A stretch of 64,000 nucleotides of DNA from Dallia pectoralis. Its lineage: Eukaryota; Chordata; Actinopteri; Esociformes; Umbridae. This document shows positions 1 to 11,162 of this stretch, in pieces. Position numbers and translations under genes: made by a program. Numbering within the stretch: position 1 is the first letter of the stretch; every line of letters begins with the position of its first letter. The notes under the pieces were generated by a model that was not told the origin of the DNA, ran no database searches, and saw nothing but the letters and a program-made list of their open reading frames with translations. The stretch is taken from the NCBI GenBank assembly GCA_029465975.1, contig CM055757.1, positions 3,817,678 through 3,881,677 of the forward strand. The letters run 5' to 3'.

Positions 1-3000
1 TACCTGGCTCTGCCCTTCTGCCCTGAGAGCCCCAGATACCTGCTCATCAACAGAGGCCAGGAGACCAAAGCTGAGAAGGGTGAGTAAAGCTGTCAAACAC
101 AAACACAGTATCAGAAACACAGTATCAGAAACACAGTATCAGAAACACAGTATCAGAAACACAGTATCAGAAACACAGTATCAGAAACACAGTATCAGAA
201 GCACAGTATCAGAAACACAGTATCAGAAACACAGTATCAGAAACACAGTATCAGAAACACAGTATCAGAAACACAGTATCAGAAACACAGTATCAGAAAC
301 ACAGTATCAGAAACACAGTATCAGAAACACAGTATCAGAAACACAGTATCAGAAACACAGTATCAGAAACACAGTATCAGAAACACAGTATCAGAAGCAT
401 GTTATCAAAAGCATTTTATCAGAAGCATGTTATCAGAAGCACGTTATCAGAAGCATGTTATCAAAAGCATGTTATCAGAAGCATGTTATCAGAAGCATGT
501 TATCAAAAGCATGTTATCAGAAGCATGTTATCAAAAGCATTTTATCAGAAGCATGTTATCAGAAGCACGTTGTTAACCGTGTGCTCTCAATGTGCATTAT
601 GTTTTTGTTTATTGATTTATATTTATGTATGAAATGAATGAAATGGCACGTGATGAATAATGGGGGTGTGTACATTTGTGATTGGATGTTTAATGAATAA
701 AATCACCTTGAGTGAGCACAGCTGTGGCTGTGTGTGTTGCAAGTCAGATACGTTGTTGTGTTTACTCTGTGAACACACGTTATCAGAAGCATGTTATCAG
801 AAGCATGTTATCAGAAGCATGTTATCAGAAGCATGTTATCAGAAGCATGTTATCAGAAGCATGTTATCAAAAGCATGTTATCAGAAGCATGTTATCAAAA
901 GCATGTTATCAGAAGCATGTTATCAGAAGCATGTTATCAAAAGCATGTTATCAGAAGCATGTTATCAAAAGCATGTTATCAGAAGCATGTTATCAGAAGC
1001 ATGTCATCAGAAGCATGTTATCAGATGTTATCAGAAGCATGTCATCAGAAGCATGTTATCAGAAGCATGTTATCAGAAGCATGTCATCAGAAGCATGTCA
1101 TCAGAAGCATGTTATCAGATGTTATCAGAAGCATGTTATCAGAAGCATGTTATCAGAAGCATGTTATCAAGAAGCATGTTATCAGAAGCATGTTATCAGA
1201 AAGCATGTTATCAGAAGCATGTTATCAGAAGCCTGTTATCAGATGTTATCAGAAGCATGTTATCAGAAGCATGTTATCAGAAGCATGTTATCAGAAGCAT
1301 GTTATCAGAAGCATGTTATCAGAAGCATGTTATCAGAAGCATGTTATCAGAAGCATGTTATCAAAAGCATGTTATCAGATGCTATCAGAAGCATGTTATC
1401 AAAAGCATGTTATCAGAAGCATGTTATCAGATGCTATCAGAAGCATGTTATCAAAAGCATGTTATCAGAAGCATGTTATCAGATGCTATCAGAAGCATGT
1501 TATCAGAAGCATGTCATCAGAAGCATGTTATCAGAAGCATGTTATCAGAAGCATGTTATCAGAAGCATGTTATCAGATGCTTGGGAAAAAAGTATCAATC
1601 TAGCAGCAAAAATGATCTGAAATCTGGTTGTGTGTTTGCAGCGATGGTTGTCATGTGACAGGTCCATTGACAACCATATATGTAAAATGGGCTTTCTGAA
1701 TTCCTTCTGTTGATGGATGTGTTGTTCGTGTGTGTGTGTGTCCCCCAAGCCCTGCAACGCCTGCGAGGCTCAACGAACAAGGTGTTCACGGAGCTAGAGG
1801 AGATGAAGGAGGAAGCGGCCCACACCCTATCAGCTCTCACCGTCAAGGAGTTCTTCACAAAGTGCTCCTATCGACAGCCAATCATCATTGTACTCATTGT
1901 CAATCTAGGCTCACAGCTGTCTGGGTTCAACGCGGTACACTTAAACTTGGCTGTATTCAATGAGTCATTCAGGGAGACATTGTGGATCATGGGCCTGTTA
2001 CGTCCATATAAAGCTGGTTCTGTACTTAACCTTGAATATTGCGTTGGAATTAGGAATTATTTTAAGGGCGCTTTTCTTTCACTTCTCATCCTTCTCCCCT
2101 CTACCTCCCCTCTACCTCCCCTCTACCTCCCCTCTGCCTCCCCTCTGCCTCACCTCTACCTCCCCTTTACCTCCCCTCTACCTCCCCTCGACCTCCCCTT
2201 TAACTCCCCTCTACCTCCCCTTTACCTCCCCTCTACCTCCCCTTTACCTCCCCTCTGCCTCCCCTCTACCTCCCCTTTACCTCCCCTCTACCTCCCCTTT
2301 ACCTCCCCTCTACCTCCCCTCTGCCTCCCCTCTACCTCCCCTCTGCCTCCCCTCTATCTCCCTCCCCTCTATCTCCCCTCTACCTCCCCTCTATCTCCCC
2401 TCTACCCCCCTCTACCTCCCCTCTGCCTCCCCTCTGCCTCCCCTCTACCTCCCCTCTACCTCCCCTCTACCTCCCCTCTGCCTCCCCTATATCTCCCCTC
2501 TATCTCCCCTCTACCTCCCCTCTACCTCCCCTCTATCTCCCCTCTATCTCCCCTCTACCTCCCCTCTACCTCCCCTCTGCCTCCCCTCTACCTCCCCTCT
2601 ACCTCCCCTTTACCTCCCCTCTACCTCCCCTCTACCTTTCCTCTACCTCCCCTCTCCCTCACCTCTCCCTCACCTCTACCTCCCCTCTACCTCCCCAGTA
2701 CCTCCTCTCTGCCTCCCCTCTGCCTCACCTCTACCTCCCCTCTACCTCCCCTCTACCTCCCCTCTACCTCCCCTCTACCTCCCCTCTCGCTGCCCCTCTA
2801 CCTCCCCTCTACCTAACCCTGTCACCGCGTTGAGGCAGTAGAGAATCCTGTCACCACCTTGTCGTGAAAAATAAACTCAAACCCTGTTTGTGTTTCACAG
2901 ATCATAAATTATTCAACCAAGATGTTTGACAAGTCTAACTTTGATGAAGCCAAGTACCTGACACTGGGTGTGGGGGCTGTGAATGTGACTTTTACCCTGG

Positions 3001-5460
3001 TGGCGGTAAGCCCAGTAACAGAAATGATGTGGCCAAAAGTATGTGGACACCCGACCATCACACTAACAGTACATGAGCTTGGTGGTCATCCTATTTCTAA
3101 ACTCTGGACAATACTGTGGCGAGATGGTCAAGATTTTCACAATATTTTTTGTGAAAAATCCTCATGCTAAATATTTTTTGTGTTTCCTATCCTCATGCTT
3201 TTGACATATTGTGTACACTACCGTAAATTATTGTTGAGTAAAATACATGACATAACTGCTGTCTGTTTTTCACCATCTGCCGTCAGTTTGTCACCATCCT
3301 CTGTTCGTTTTTTCTCAGTTCTTGCTAATGGAGAGGGCAGGACGTAGGAAGCTGCTGTTGACTGGCTTTATGTGCCTAGCTGTGTGTAATCTCTCCATGA
3401 CCGTCATAGACTCAGTCCTGGTAAGACCCATATCAAGAGTTTCTGACCAGTAACTGACAGGATGTTAGATCTAATCTCCAGGCATGCAGCGAAACAGTTT
3501 TTAACCCTAAATGTTCTCCAAGAACCCTATGTGGCACCTCTAAATTTAGAATAGAATAGACCAATAGTGTTAGTTGTACAACTGAATGCCTTCAACTGAA
3601 ATGTGTCCTCTGCATTTGACCCAACCCTGAGGTGCAGGGGGCAGCCCTAATCAGTTACCTGAGGTGCAGGGGGCAGCCCTAATCAGTTACCTGAGGTGCA
3701 GGGGGCAGCCCTAATCAGTTACCTGAGGTGCAGGGGGCAGCCCTAATCAGTTACCTGATTTGACTTCCACGTCACGGCGCCCGGGGAGCATTTTAGGGTT
3801 AACTTGCTCAAGGTTTTCACCTTGGTGGTGGGGGGATTAGAACCAGAGACCTTCCAGACCATGGAAGCTAACCACTAGGCCACCTTGACGCCCAGAAGGG
3901 GTTGGGTTCAAAATTACATATTGGTTGGTCCTTGTGATCTACTGAACATTTTAATGGTCTCTAGTTCCTGGTCCCAGAGCTGCGTAGTCTGCAGGTGCTG
4001 GGCGTGTTCTTCCTGATCTCAGCCTATGAGGTGGGGCCAGGCCCGATTTCTTGGTTCATTGCTGCAGAGCTGTTCGATCAGGCAGCCAGGCCCATCGCCA
4101 TGGCCTTCACCAGCATGCTCAACTGGGGAGGGAAGTTCCTGCTGGCCCTGCTATTCCCCCCACTACTGGTATGTACTAGTCCTGCTCTTCCCCCCACTAC
4201 TGGTATGTACTAGTCCTGCTCTTCCCACCACTACTGGTATGTACTAGTCCTGCTCTTCCCCCACTACTGGTATGTACTAGTCCTGCTCTTCCCCCACTAC
4301 TGGTATGTACTAGTCCAGCTCTTCCCCGACTACTGGTATGTACTAGTCCTGCTCCTCCCCCACTACTGGTATGTACTAGTCCTGCTCTTCCCACCACTAC
4401 TGGTATGTACTAGTCCTGCTCTTCCCACCACTACTGGTATCTACTAGTCCTGCTCTTCCCCCACTACTGGTATGTACTAGTCCTGCTCTTCCCACCACTA
4501 CTGGTATGTACTAGTCCAGCTCTTCCCCCACTACTGGTATGTACTAGTCCTGCTCTTCCCACCACTACTGGTATGTACTAGTCCTGCTCTTCCCCACTAC
4601 TGGTATGTACTAGTCCTGCTCCTCCCCCACTACTGGTATGTACTAGTCCTGCTCTTCCCCCACTACTGGTATGTACTAGTCCTGCTCTTCCCCCACAACT
4701 GGTATGTACTAGTCCTGCTCTTCCCCCACTACTGGTATGTACTAGTCCTGCTCTTCCCCCACTACTGGTATGTACTAGTCCTGCTCTTCCCACCACTACT
4801 GGTATGTACTAGTCCTGCTCTTCCCCCACTACTGGTATCTACTAGTCCTGCACTTCCCCCCACTACTGCTATGTACTAGTCCTGCTCCTCCCCCACTATT
4901 GGTATGTACTAGTCCTGCTCTTCCCCCACTACTGGTATGTACTAGTCCTGCTCCTCCCCCACTACTGGTATGTACTAATCCTGCTCTTCCAACCACTACT
5001 GGTATGTACTAGTCTCACTCTCTTCCCCCACTACTGGTATGTACTAGTCCTGCTCTTCACACCACTTAACTGTCACCTCCCTCTGTATAAAGTGTGAGTT
5101 ATCTACCTTCATATTAACTGTCATTTCCCTCTGTATAAAGTGTGTGTTATCTACCTTCATATTAACTGTCATTTCCCTCTGTATAAAGTGTGTGTTATCT
5201 ACCTTCATATTAACTGTCACGTCCTTCTGCAGAAAGCGTGTGTTATCTACCTTCATCTTAACTGTCACCTCCTTCTGCAGAAAGCGTGTGGGGCCTACGT
5301 GTATCTCCTCTTCATGTCCATGGCTCTGATAGCGTTCTCCTACACTTGGCGACGCCTCCCGGAGACTAAAGGACGCACTTTCGATGACATCGCTGCTGAG
5401 TTCCGTACAGCCGAGGGCATTCCACTGCACAATAAGACTGACTTCAACACCTTTACCTGA
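1..5460 (+). CDS. Facilitative sugar transporter, SLC2A/GLUT family, 3' part (six exons)
   Basis: Seen: six exons with consistent phases at 1-79, 1750-1934, 2901-3005, 3319-3420, 3965-4168 and 5281-5460 (stop TGA 5458-5460). In order they encode the PESPR motif at the end of the N-terminal half, the cytoplasmic loop, TM7 with QLSGFNA, the loop motif ERAGRRK, the TM10 motif GPGPISWF, and the C-terminal PETKGRTFDDIA. Family knowledge: these are signature motifs of SLC2A plasma-membrane hexose uniporters, and GPGPI-WF with QLSG is closest to the class I group (GLUT1-4). The first Gln of the usual QQLSG pair is Ser here and the Pro of GPGPIPWF is Ser, so substrate should not be assumed. The N-terminal half lies left of the window. 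All introns except the 313-bp one between exons 3 and 4 carry tandem repeats or a SINE. Family assignment is sure; the exact paralogue is not. Confidence 0.93.
101..577. repeat. 15-bp minisatellite in SLC2A intron (first block)
   Basis: Tandem 15-mers of the type CAGTATCAGAAACAC (101-395) grade into a sister form GCATGTTATCAGAA/AAA (396-577). The array begins about 20 bases after the 5' splice site at 79/80. Open frames through it are by-products of a unit length divisible by three. Confidence 0.95.
778..1581. repeat. 15-bp minisatellite in SLC2A intron (second block)
   Basis: Same GCATGTTATCAGAA-type unit as the block ending at 577, separated from it by about 200 bases of unique sequence. 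About 53 units, several shortened (ATGTTATCAGATG-type truncations), which shift the phase. Long reading frames in all three phases have no coding meaning. Confidence 0.94.
2092..2814. repeat. 12-bp polypyrimidine minisatellite (CTACCTCCCCT)n
   Basis: About 720 bases of nearly pure C/T on the + strand, built from 12-mers such as CCTCTACCTCCC with CTG/CTA/CTT variants; interruptions are few. It lies in the intron after the exon ending at 1934. A homopurine-homopyrimidine mirror-rich tract of this length can in principle form triplex DNA. Confidence 0.93.
3590..3890 (-). mobile_element. tRNA-derived SINE, minus strand, in SLC2A intron
   Basis: Read on the minus strand the right end has RNA polymerase III-type boxes: an A-box-like TGGCCTAGTGGTTAG (complement of 3868-3882) and a B box GGTTCTAATCC (complement of 3834-3844). 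The body contains a 32-bp unit repeated four times (3626-3753). The A/B box pair and spacing fit a tRNA-derived SINE head. Boundaries are approximate; no target duplication was identified. Confidence 0.6.
4148..5063. repeat. 33-bp minisatellite carrying copies of the exon end and 5' splice site
   Basis: About 27 copies of a 33-bp unit. Each copy repeats the last bases of the SLC2A exon ending at 4168 and the following donor (CCACTACTG then GTATGTACTAG), so most copies contain an apparent 5' splice site. The first copy includes the real exon end. Confidence 0.95.
5068..5307. repeat. 48-bp tandem repeat carrying the 3' splice acceptor
   Basis: Five 48-bp copies start at 5068, 5116, 5164, 5212 and 5260. 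The last spans the real acceptor (AG at 5279-5280) and the start of the last SLC2A exon. The copy before it keeps CCTTCTGCAG followed by AAAGCGTGTG, a plausible decoy acceptor at 5232. In the three oldest copies that AG is lost. Confidence 0.9.
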
Positions 5461-5880
5461 TCGCCCCGCATACCTGACCCCTGACCTGGCAGATGGAAGG
5501 TTGTAGTGACCTCACACAGGGTTCGGATTGGTTATAGACTTCACATCATGGTTCTTTTTTTCTACTTTTATTTTACAATCTAGTCCAGCGTTTTCCAAAC
5601 CATGGGTTGAGACCTCATGTGGGTCACCTGATGTGAGTCTTTCGAAAACTTCTGGAAACCTGTGCTTCATGCAACCAGATTAATGTCTACATGCAGTTCA
5701 AACTGAATTAAAGAACTGCTGAGCTAGTCAGAGGATCTCTTTCACACTAGACACTGGCCTTTCTCACAATAGTGAGTTATGTGATGACATGTATTTTTCT
5801 CAACATTTTATCTGTTTCTACACCTCTCAAATAGTTTTAAATATCATAACATGTACGAATGTTATTGTCTTAATTGTTTT

Positions 5881-5886
5881 ATTAAA
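5881..5886 (+). terminator. Likely polyadenylation signal of the SLC2A gene
   Basis: ATTAAA about 420 bases after the SLC2A stop codon, in AT-rich 3' UTR-like sequence. ATTAAA is the common variant signal. No stronger AATAAA is seen between 5461 and 5980. Confidence 0.45.
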
Positions 5887-6028
5887 GCATTGTGAGCATT
5901 GTTCTTTTGTCAGTAAAGCTTTTGTATATTAGAGAATGTATCACATTGGAGAAGTTACTACAGAGCAACCTGACCTTTAGTACAATGATATCTGAAAGCC
6001 AAACCTTTTAAATGGGCAATCTCATCGT

Positions 6029-6572
6029 CTTGTTACAGGACTCATCCTACTTCCTGTTACATAATGCCGCCCTGTTACAGGACTCATCCTACTTCCTGTT
6101 ACATAATGCCGCCCTGTTACAGGACTCATCCTACCTCCTGTTACATAATGCCGCCCTGTTACAGGACTCATCCTACCTCCTGTTACATAATACCGCCCTG
6201 TTACAGGACTCATCCTACCTCATGTTACATAATACTGCCCTGTTACAGGACTCATCCTACCTCCTGTTACATAATACCGCCCTGTTACAGGACTCATCCT
6301 ACCTCCTGTTACATAATACCGCCCTGTTACAGGACTCATCCTACCTCCTGTTACATAATACCGCCCTGTTACAGGACTCATCCTACCTCCTGTTACATAA
6401 TACCGCCCTGTTACAGGACTCATCCTACCTCCTGTTACATAATACCGCCCTGTTACAGGACTCATCCTACCTCCTGTTACATAATACCGCCCTGTTACAG
6501 GACTCATCCTACCTCCTGTTACATAATACCGCCCTGTTACAGGACTCATCCTACCTCCTGATACATAATGCC
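6029..6572. repeat. 42-bp minisatellite, left duplication unit
   Basis: Thirteen copies of a 42-bp unit beginning CTGTTACAGGACTCATCC. Because 42 is divisible by three, open frames run through it on both strands; none is a gene. Confidence 0.95.
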
Positions 6573-6792
6573 GTCCACCACTGTGTTCTATGGTGAAGTT
6601 CTATTATCAAACACCAGAGGGCATCTGTTCTTTTGCCAGAGTAAATACCATTTGCGGGACCCTATTTTTGGTTAGTCTGTGTTGTTCAATGTGAAGATGT
6701 TCAATGTCAAAAGTCTTTTTTCCCTGTACGTGTTTGCTTAAATAGCATGTCTGTCATCACATATCACTGCAAGCATGAAGGAGGAATCAAAC

Positions 6793-6798
<6 letters not shown>

Positions 6799-6854
<56 letters not shown>

Positions 6855-6868
6855 GCGTGTGTGTGTCT
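6799..6868. repeat. (TG)n microsatellite, left unit
   Basis: About 70 bases of TG dinucleotide with two CG-interrupted repeats. The matching tract in the right unit is at 15252-15314. Confidence 0.97.
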
Positions 6869-7434
6869 ATAACCAGGCTGACTAATCCCTCAGGACAGAG
6901 GGAGTCTCTCATTAGCAGTGGAAATCTATTAAATCTGGAAAATAAACCAGAACACACAAACACATTTGGAAAAATACAAACAGACAAACACAAGACTGGA
7001 CTGTTTTATTGCTCAATTAAGCAGACCTGTAAAAACATTATTCCAAGTCGGTTCTAAATATCTTTTCACTTTGTACCAGTCAGGTGGCTTTCGTGAAGAG
7101 ATTCATGTTCTAGCACACAAACACTCCTATATTCCTTTAGATTAACACACCAGATTATTGTTAGGTCTTTATTTTTGTCCCGCTCAAATATTTCAGTTTG
7201 TTTTTCAAATGAATTGTTCACGTTAATGATGATGAAAACGTCCTGACATGATTTATCTTTCTTAATTTTTTTAGGGGTGTGTAGACTGTTTATATCCACT
7301 GTATATGTTTAAATGTTATCATATCCTGTTTCTGCTTTGGTCTTTGTCCCCTCCCTCCTCTCTTCTCTCTCTCTCTCTCTCTCTCTGTCATTATCTGATC
7401 TGATTCTTTCTTCACATCTCTCCCATCTGACATC

Positions 7435-7938
7435 ATGATCACACTCCTCATCTGGTTTTCTGTATCATTACTCTGGACAGGTATTTTTATATTAGTTATT
7501 ATTTATTTATAAGTTAATTGTTTCCGTGATTTTTGGTCAGCTCTCTTCTAGGACATCTCTGTGGTCCTTCTAGTACTTGATGTATTCAGGTCTAAATGTA
7601 TCTTGTTATTGATTTTAATCTGTTTACCAGCAGGTCTTACTGATGGGAGTGAAGTCACTCAGAACCCCTTAATACTCTGGGGACAGAAAGGCAGTGATGT
7701 TGAGATGTACTGTAGTCACACTAAAGGATCAAGCTACTTCCAGATGTATTGGTACAGACAACTACCAGGAGAAGGAATCAAACAAATAGTCTATACAACT
7801 ACTGCTGGCGAACCAGACTATGGAGAATTCAGTCAAGACAAATATCCAACTGTCAAGAAGGTAGCAGAAAGTGGATCTTTCACAGTGAAGAAGTTAGTGG
7901 CAGCAGACAGTGGAATGTACTTCTGTGCTGTGAGTGAA
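7435..7938 (+). CDS. trbv: TRBV segment A1 (T-cell receptor beta variable), defective signal
   Basis: Leader exon 7435-7480 (MITLLIWFSVSLLWT) and V exon 7634-7938, joined by GT-AG splicing in the usual phase 1. The V domain has the first Cys (VEMYCSH), core Trp in MYWYRQLPGE, and DSGMYFCAVSE at the end. It would form the antigen-contacting domain of the TCR beta chain after V-D-J joining. The reading frame is intact. Oddity: the recombination signal has heptamer CACAGTG and nonamer ACAAAAACC but a 17-bp spacer instead of 23, six bases shorter than in sister A2. I infer it recombines poorly or not at all. It is followed by an 82-bp repeat array found next to neither sister. Confidence 0.9.
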
Positions 7939-7971
7939 CACAGTGATACAGAGGACAGCTGTACAAAAACC
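7939..7971 (+). other. Recombination signal of V-A1, aberrant 17-bp spacer
   Basis: Heptamer CACAGTG 7939-7945, spacer 7946-7962 (17 bp), nonamer ACAAAAACC 7963-7971. Sister signals have 23 bp; the missing bases correspond to AAGTAC in A2. Confidence 0.9.
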
Positions 7972-8104
7972 CCAGTCAGTGTTGTAATAGGATATAATAT
8001 CTTAAGACATAAAAATAAAAACAAACAAGAAACAAACATAAGAAGAAACCATTAAACAAAACAATTAATATAATGCACAGTTAGCATACAGGAAGGCATA
8101 ATAA

Positions 8105-8470
8105 GACAGTATGATCCTAATGGAGGCGGGCTCGACCTATAGCTCTCCAGAAACCCAACAACTCCTGTCATTATTACCAATGATTGAACAGTATGATCCT
8201 GATGGAGGCGGGCTCGACCTATAGCTCTCCAGAAACCCGACAACTCCTGTCATTATAACCAATGATTGAACAGTATGATCCTGATGGAGGCGGGCTCGAC
8301 CTATAGCTCTCCAGAAACCCGACAACTCCTGTCATTATAACCAATAATTAAATAGTATGATCATGATGGAGGCGGGCTCGACCTATAGCTCTCCAGAGAC
8401 CCGACAACTCCTGTCATTATAACCAATGATTAAACAGTATGATCATGATGGAGGCGGGCTCGACCAATGC
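8105..8470. repeat. 82-bp tandem repeat downstream of V-A1
   Basis: About 4.4 copies of an 82-bp unit (starting near ATGATCCTGATGGAGGCGGG). It is absent from the matching place in the right duplication unit. The 8471-9100 stretch after it holds nothing I can identify. Confidence 0.93.
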
Positions 8471-9106
8471 TTGTCTAGTTCATTTTCTTGTTTTCATCGT
8501 TCATGTCGTGTCATCTGTTACTCACCGTCATTCCTGTCATTTCAATGGTTAAACTCTTCAGATACCGTTGAACTGCTTAACCTTCTGTTAGGTCTTGTTT
8601 GCCCTCACCTACAGCCAACAAAACCTTGTGTTAGGTCTTGTTCGCCCTCACCTAGGGCCATTTTAACTGTGTCTGTCAAGTCAGCATGTTCCCTATTGTC
8701 CAGGGCAAACACTTAAAGTTGAACCACATTCCATGGATGTAAGTTGTACAGTTTCCAGTATCTTTTCAGTTTATCCCATGTTTTAGAACCAATCTCCCTT
8801 CAGTTGTTCTAATGATTCTGACCGCTTGTCCAGTTGTTTGGGTGAATCTGTTTAGTGAGTGTGCACAACAACAGTAGATTGTTCACCTGGGAATCGCTTT
8901 ACCATCTGACTCTGATTCAATCAACCTCCACCTTGAAGAATCCTTTGTCTACTGCAAGGTGTGAGTATTTTACCCCCATTTGACCCCCCGCATGTGAAAT
9001 ATAAAATATTCATGGTTGTCAATACGGGTTTAGTACACTAATTTAGTTTACGTTGTCATATCCTGTTTCTGCTTTGGACTTTCTCTCGCCCGCTCATTCT
9101 CTCTCC

Positions 9107-9198
9107 TCTACCAGAGAATATTCTCTCTCTCTCTCCCTCTACCAGAGAATATTCTCTCTCTCTCTCACTCTACCAGAGAATATTCTCTCTCTTTCTGT
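9107..9198. repeat. CT-rich repeat with three AGAGAATATTCTCT palindromes
   Basis: Three copies of a ~31-bp unit, CTCTACCAGAGAATATTC plus CT dinucleotides, just upstream of V-A2. Each unit contains the perfect palindrome AGAGAATATTCTCT. Confidence 0.8.
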
Positions 9199-9244
9199 CA
9201 TTATCTGATCTGTTTCTTGCTCCACATCTCTGCCATCTGACATC

Positions 9245-9711
9245 ATGATCACACTCCTCATCTGGTTCTCTGTCTCGTTACTCTGGACAGGTAGGAGTTA
9301 TTATATTATGTAGGAATTAGGAATATTAACAATTATATTAGTATTTGATGTGTTAGGGCTGAATGTTTGCTGTTATATTTATTGATTTTAATCTGTTTAC
9401 CAGCAGGTCTTACTGATGGGAGTGAAGTCACTCAGAACCCCTTCATACTCTGGGGACAGAAAGGCAGTGAGGTTAATTTCAGCTGTAGTCACACTAAAGA
9501 AGCAACATATAATCAAATGTACTGGTACAGACAACTACCAGGAGAAGGAATCAAACAAATAGTCTATACAACTACGTATAGCAAACCAGAATATGGAGAA
9601 TTCAGTAAAGACAAATATCCGACTGTCAAGGAGGTAGCAGAGAGTGGAAATTTGACAGTGAAGAAGTTAGAGGCAGCAGACAGTGGAATGTACTTCTGTG
9701 CTGTGAGTGAA
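9245..9711 (+). CDS. trbv: TRBV segment A2
   Basis: Leader exon 9245-9290 (MITLLIWFSVSLLWT) and V exon 9407-9711. The domain has Cys in VNFSCSH, Trp in MYWYRQLPGE and the C-terminal Cys in DSGMYFCAVSE. Frame, splice sites and recombination signal (23-bp spacer) are all intact, making this the only one of the three A-family members that looks fully able to rearrange. It differs from A1 mainly in CDR1 and CDR2 (KEATYN; YSKPEYG), the expected place for ligand-driven diversity. Downstream flank matches that of A3. Confidence 0.93.
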
Positions 9712-9750
9712 CACAGTGATACAGAGGACAAGTACAGCTGTACAAAAACC
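9712..9750 (+). other. 23-bp-spacer recombination signal of V-A2
   Basis: Heptamer CACAGTG 9712-9718, spacer 23 bp, nonamer ACAAAAACC 9742-9750; full consensus. Confidence 0.93.
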
Positions 9751-9861
9751 CCAGTCAGTGTTGTAATAGGATATAATATCTATAGAGATGATGGTCTCAT
9801 CATGTCCTGTAGGGGGAGCTCTAACTCTACTACTAATAATGGCTGATGGACTCATTGTGAT

Positions 9862-10172
9862 CATCACATGTCCATAGTAGTGCACTATAGAGGGTATAGG
9901 GTGTTATTTGTTATCATCACATGTCCAGAGTGGTGCACTATAGAGGGTATAGGGTGTTATTTGTTATCATCACATGTCCATAATAGTGCACTATAGAGGG
10001 TATAGGGTGTTATTAGTTATTATCACATGTCCACAGTAGTGCACTATAGAGGATATAGGGTGTTATTTGTCATCATCACATGTCCATAGTAGTGCACTAT
10101 AGAGGGTATAGGGTGTTATTTGACATCATCACATGTCCATAGTAGTGCACTATAGAGGGTATAGGGTGTTAT
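9862..10172. repeat. 53-bp minisatellite, left unit (about 6 copies)
   Basis: Unit contains GTAGTGCACTATAGAGGG and TATAGGGTGTTATTTG. The same array in the right duplication unit has about 34 copies (16515-18312). Confidence 0.94.
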
Positions 10173-10208
10173 TTGGGAGGGTCACATACATCTGACACGC
10201 CCACTAGC

Positions 10209-10216
10209 TGACATCA
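10209..10216 (-). promoter_or_regulatory. CRE-like element upstream of V-B1
   Basis: TGACATCA (reverse TGATGTCA) 66 bases before the leader ATG. Known: mammalian TRBV promoters carry a conserved CRE/ATF-like decamer with TGATGTCA. The position and identity suggest the same role; not tested. Confidence 0.5.
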
Positions 10217-10281
10217 CATCTGTGTATCTGAAAACTCTTTCTCCTCTATGTGACCAATCATCTCTCTCCACAACCATCAAC

Positions 10282-10739
10282 ATGATCCATCTTCTCATAC
10301 ATGTAGTAACTCTATTACTATGGATGACAGGTAATAAATCATTAAATATATAAATACAACTTAATTATAATCATATCAATATGTTTAGTAATACTGTATC
10401 ATTTAGATGGTCTGTTTCCATTCACAGGGCTGTCACTAACAGATAAAGTCCACCAGACTCCTACTGAAATACTAAAAGAACCTGGAGATGAAGTTCAGCT
10501 GACCTGCACACATACTGATACCTCCTACTATATGATACTGTGGTACCAGCAGTCAGTACAAAACCCAGCACTGAAACTCATTGGAAATGTGAGATTTTCA
10601 GAACCAAAAAGTGAAGATTCATTTAAAGAACGTTTTAAAGTGAGTGGAGATGCTTCAACTGGGAAAATGGTGTATTTAAATATTTCCAAACTGAGAGGAC
10701 CAGAAGACACTGCTGTGTATTTCTGTGCTGCTAGTTATG
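10282..10739 (+). CDS. trbv: TRBV segment B1
   Basis: Leader exon 10282-10330 (MIHLLIHVVTLLLWMT) and V exon 10428-10739. V domain: VQLTCTH (first Cys), MILWYQQSVQ (Trp), GPEDTAVYFCAAS (second Cys). Frame, splice sites and 23-bp-spacer recombination signal are intact. Its near-identical partner is B2 in the right duplication unit; differences are few (for example VRFSEP versus VRYSEP), so the duplication is recent or the pair is being homogenised. The protein is the variable domain of a TCR beta chain. Confidence 0.94.
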
Positions 10740-10778
10740 CACAGTGTTTCACTATAACCTGTCTGCTCTACAGAAACC
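10740..10778 (+). other. 23-bp-spacer recombination signal of V-B1
   Basis: Heptamer CACAGTG 10740-10746, 23-bp spacer, nonamer ACAGAAACC 10770-10778. Confidence 0.93.
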
Positions 10779-10989
10779 CTCTCTGATCCGTTCCTCAGTT
10801 CCATAGCTCAACACACCAGCAACTGTCTTCAACCACAAATTGATGTAAACCATTAGATATCAATCATATGGTGAAGCTGTTGTTAGAAATGGCTATGAAC
10901 TTGCGTAGCTGCTCATTTATATTAATACATTATTAAAAAGTATGCTTCTTCAAAGCTTTTTCTTGAATTTGGCTTTAGCAATGATTCCT

Positions 10990-11162
10990 AGCCTACTGAG
11001 GACGTCAAAGACGGCCAACACAATATCACCTGTTTTCGTCAAATATACACAAAAATATGTGTGCCATGCTCGCGTAAAAGGACGGTTTTATGTGAAGAGG
11101 ACACAAATGTCTTTTTTGTGAAGAGGACCCAAATTTATTTTGGGTTCTCTTCACATTGCGGC
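10990..11162. mobile_element. Foldback/MITE-like element, internally deleted copy
   Basis: Matches the left arm of the long inverted-repeat element at 19154-19593, then a 37-base near-perfect hairpin (GTGAAGAGGACCCAAA / TTTGGGTTCTCTTCAC, 11122-11158) replaces the middle and right arm. Looks like a deletion through a hairpin. Confidence 0.6.

Noticed and set aside
80..1658. Long reading frames (up to 332 codons) of CYQKHVIRSMLSEA-type repeats
   Set aside because: They are translations of a 15-bp minisatellite whose period is divisible by three, inside an SLC2A intron, and overlap in all three frames.
1710..2841. Pro/Leu/Ser-rich frames of 293-368 codons
   Set aside because: Part covers a real SLC2A exon, the rest is the 12-bp polypyrimidine repeat; no splice or domain support for a protein of that form.
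6012..6596. Frames on both strands with LLQDSSYLLLHNT or MSPVTGRYYVTGG repeats (also at 14079-15068)
   Set aside because: Translations of the 42-bp minisatellite in either direction.
7428..7435. TGACATCA just before the V-A1 leader ATG (also in A2 and A3) as a promoter element
   Set aside because: It overlaps the start codon itself, so it would lie in the transcribed leader; probably coincidence.
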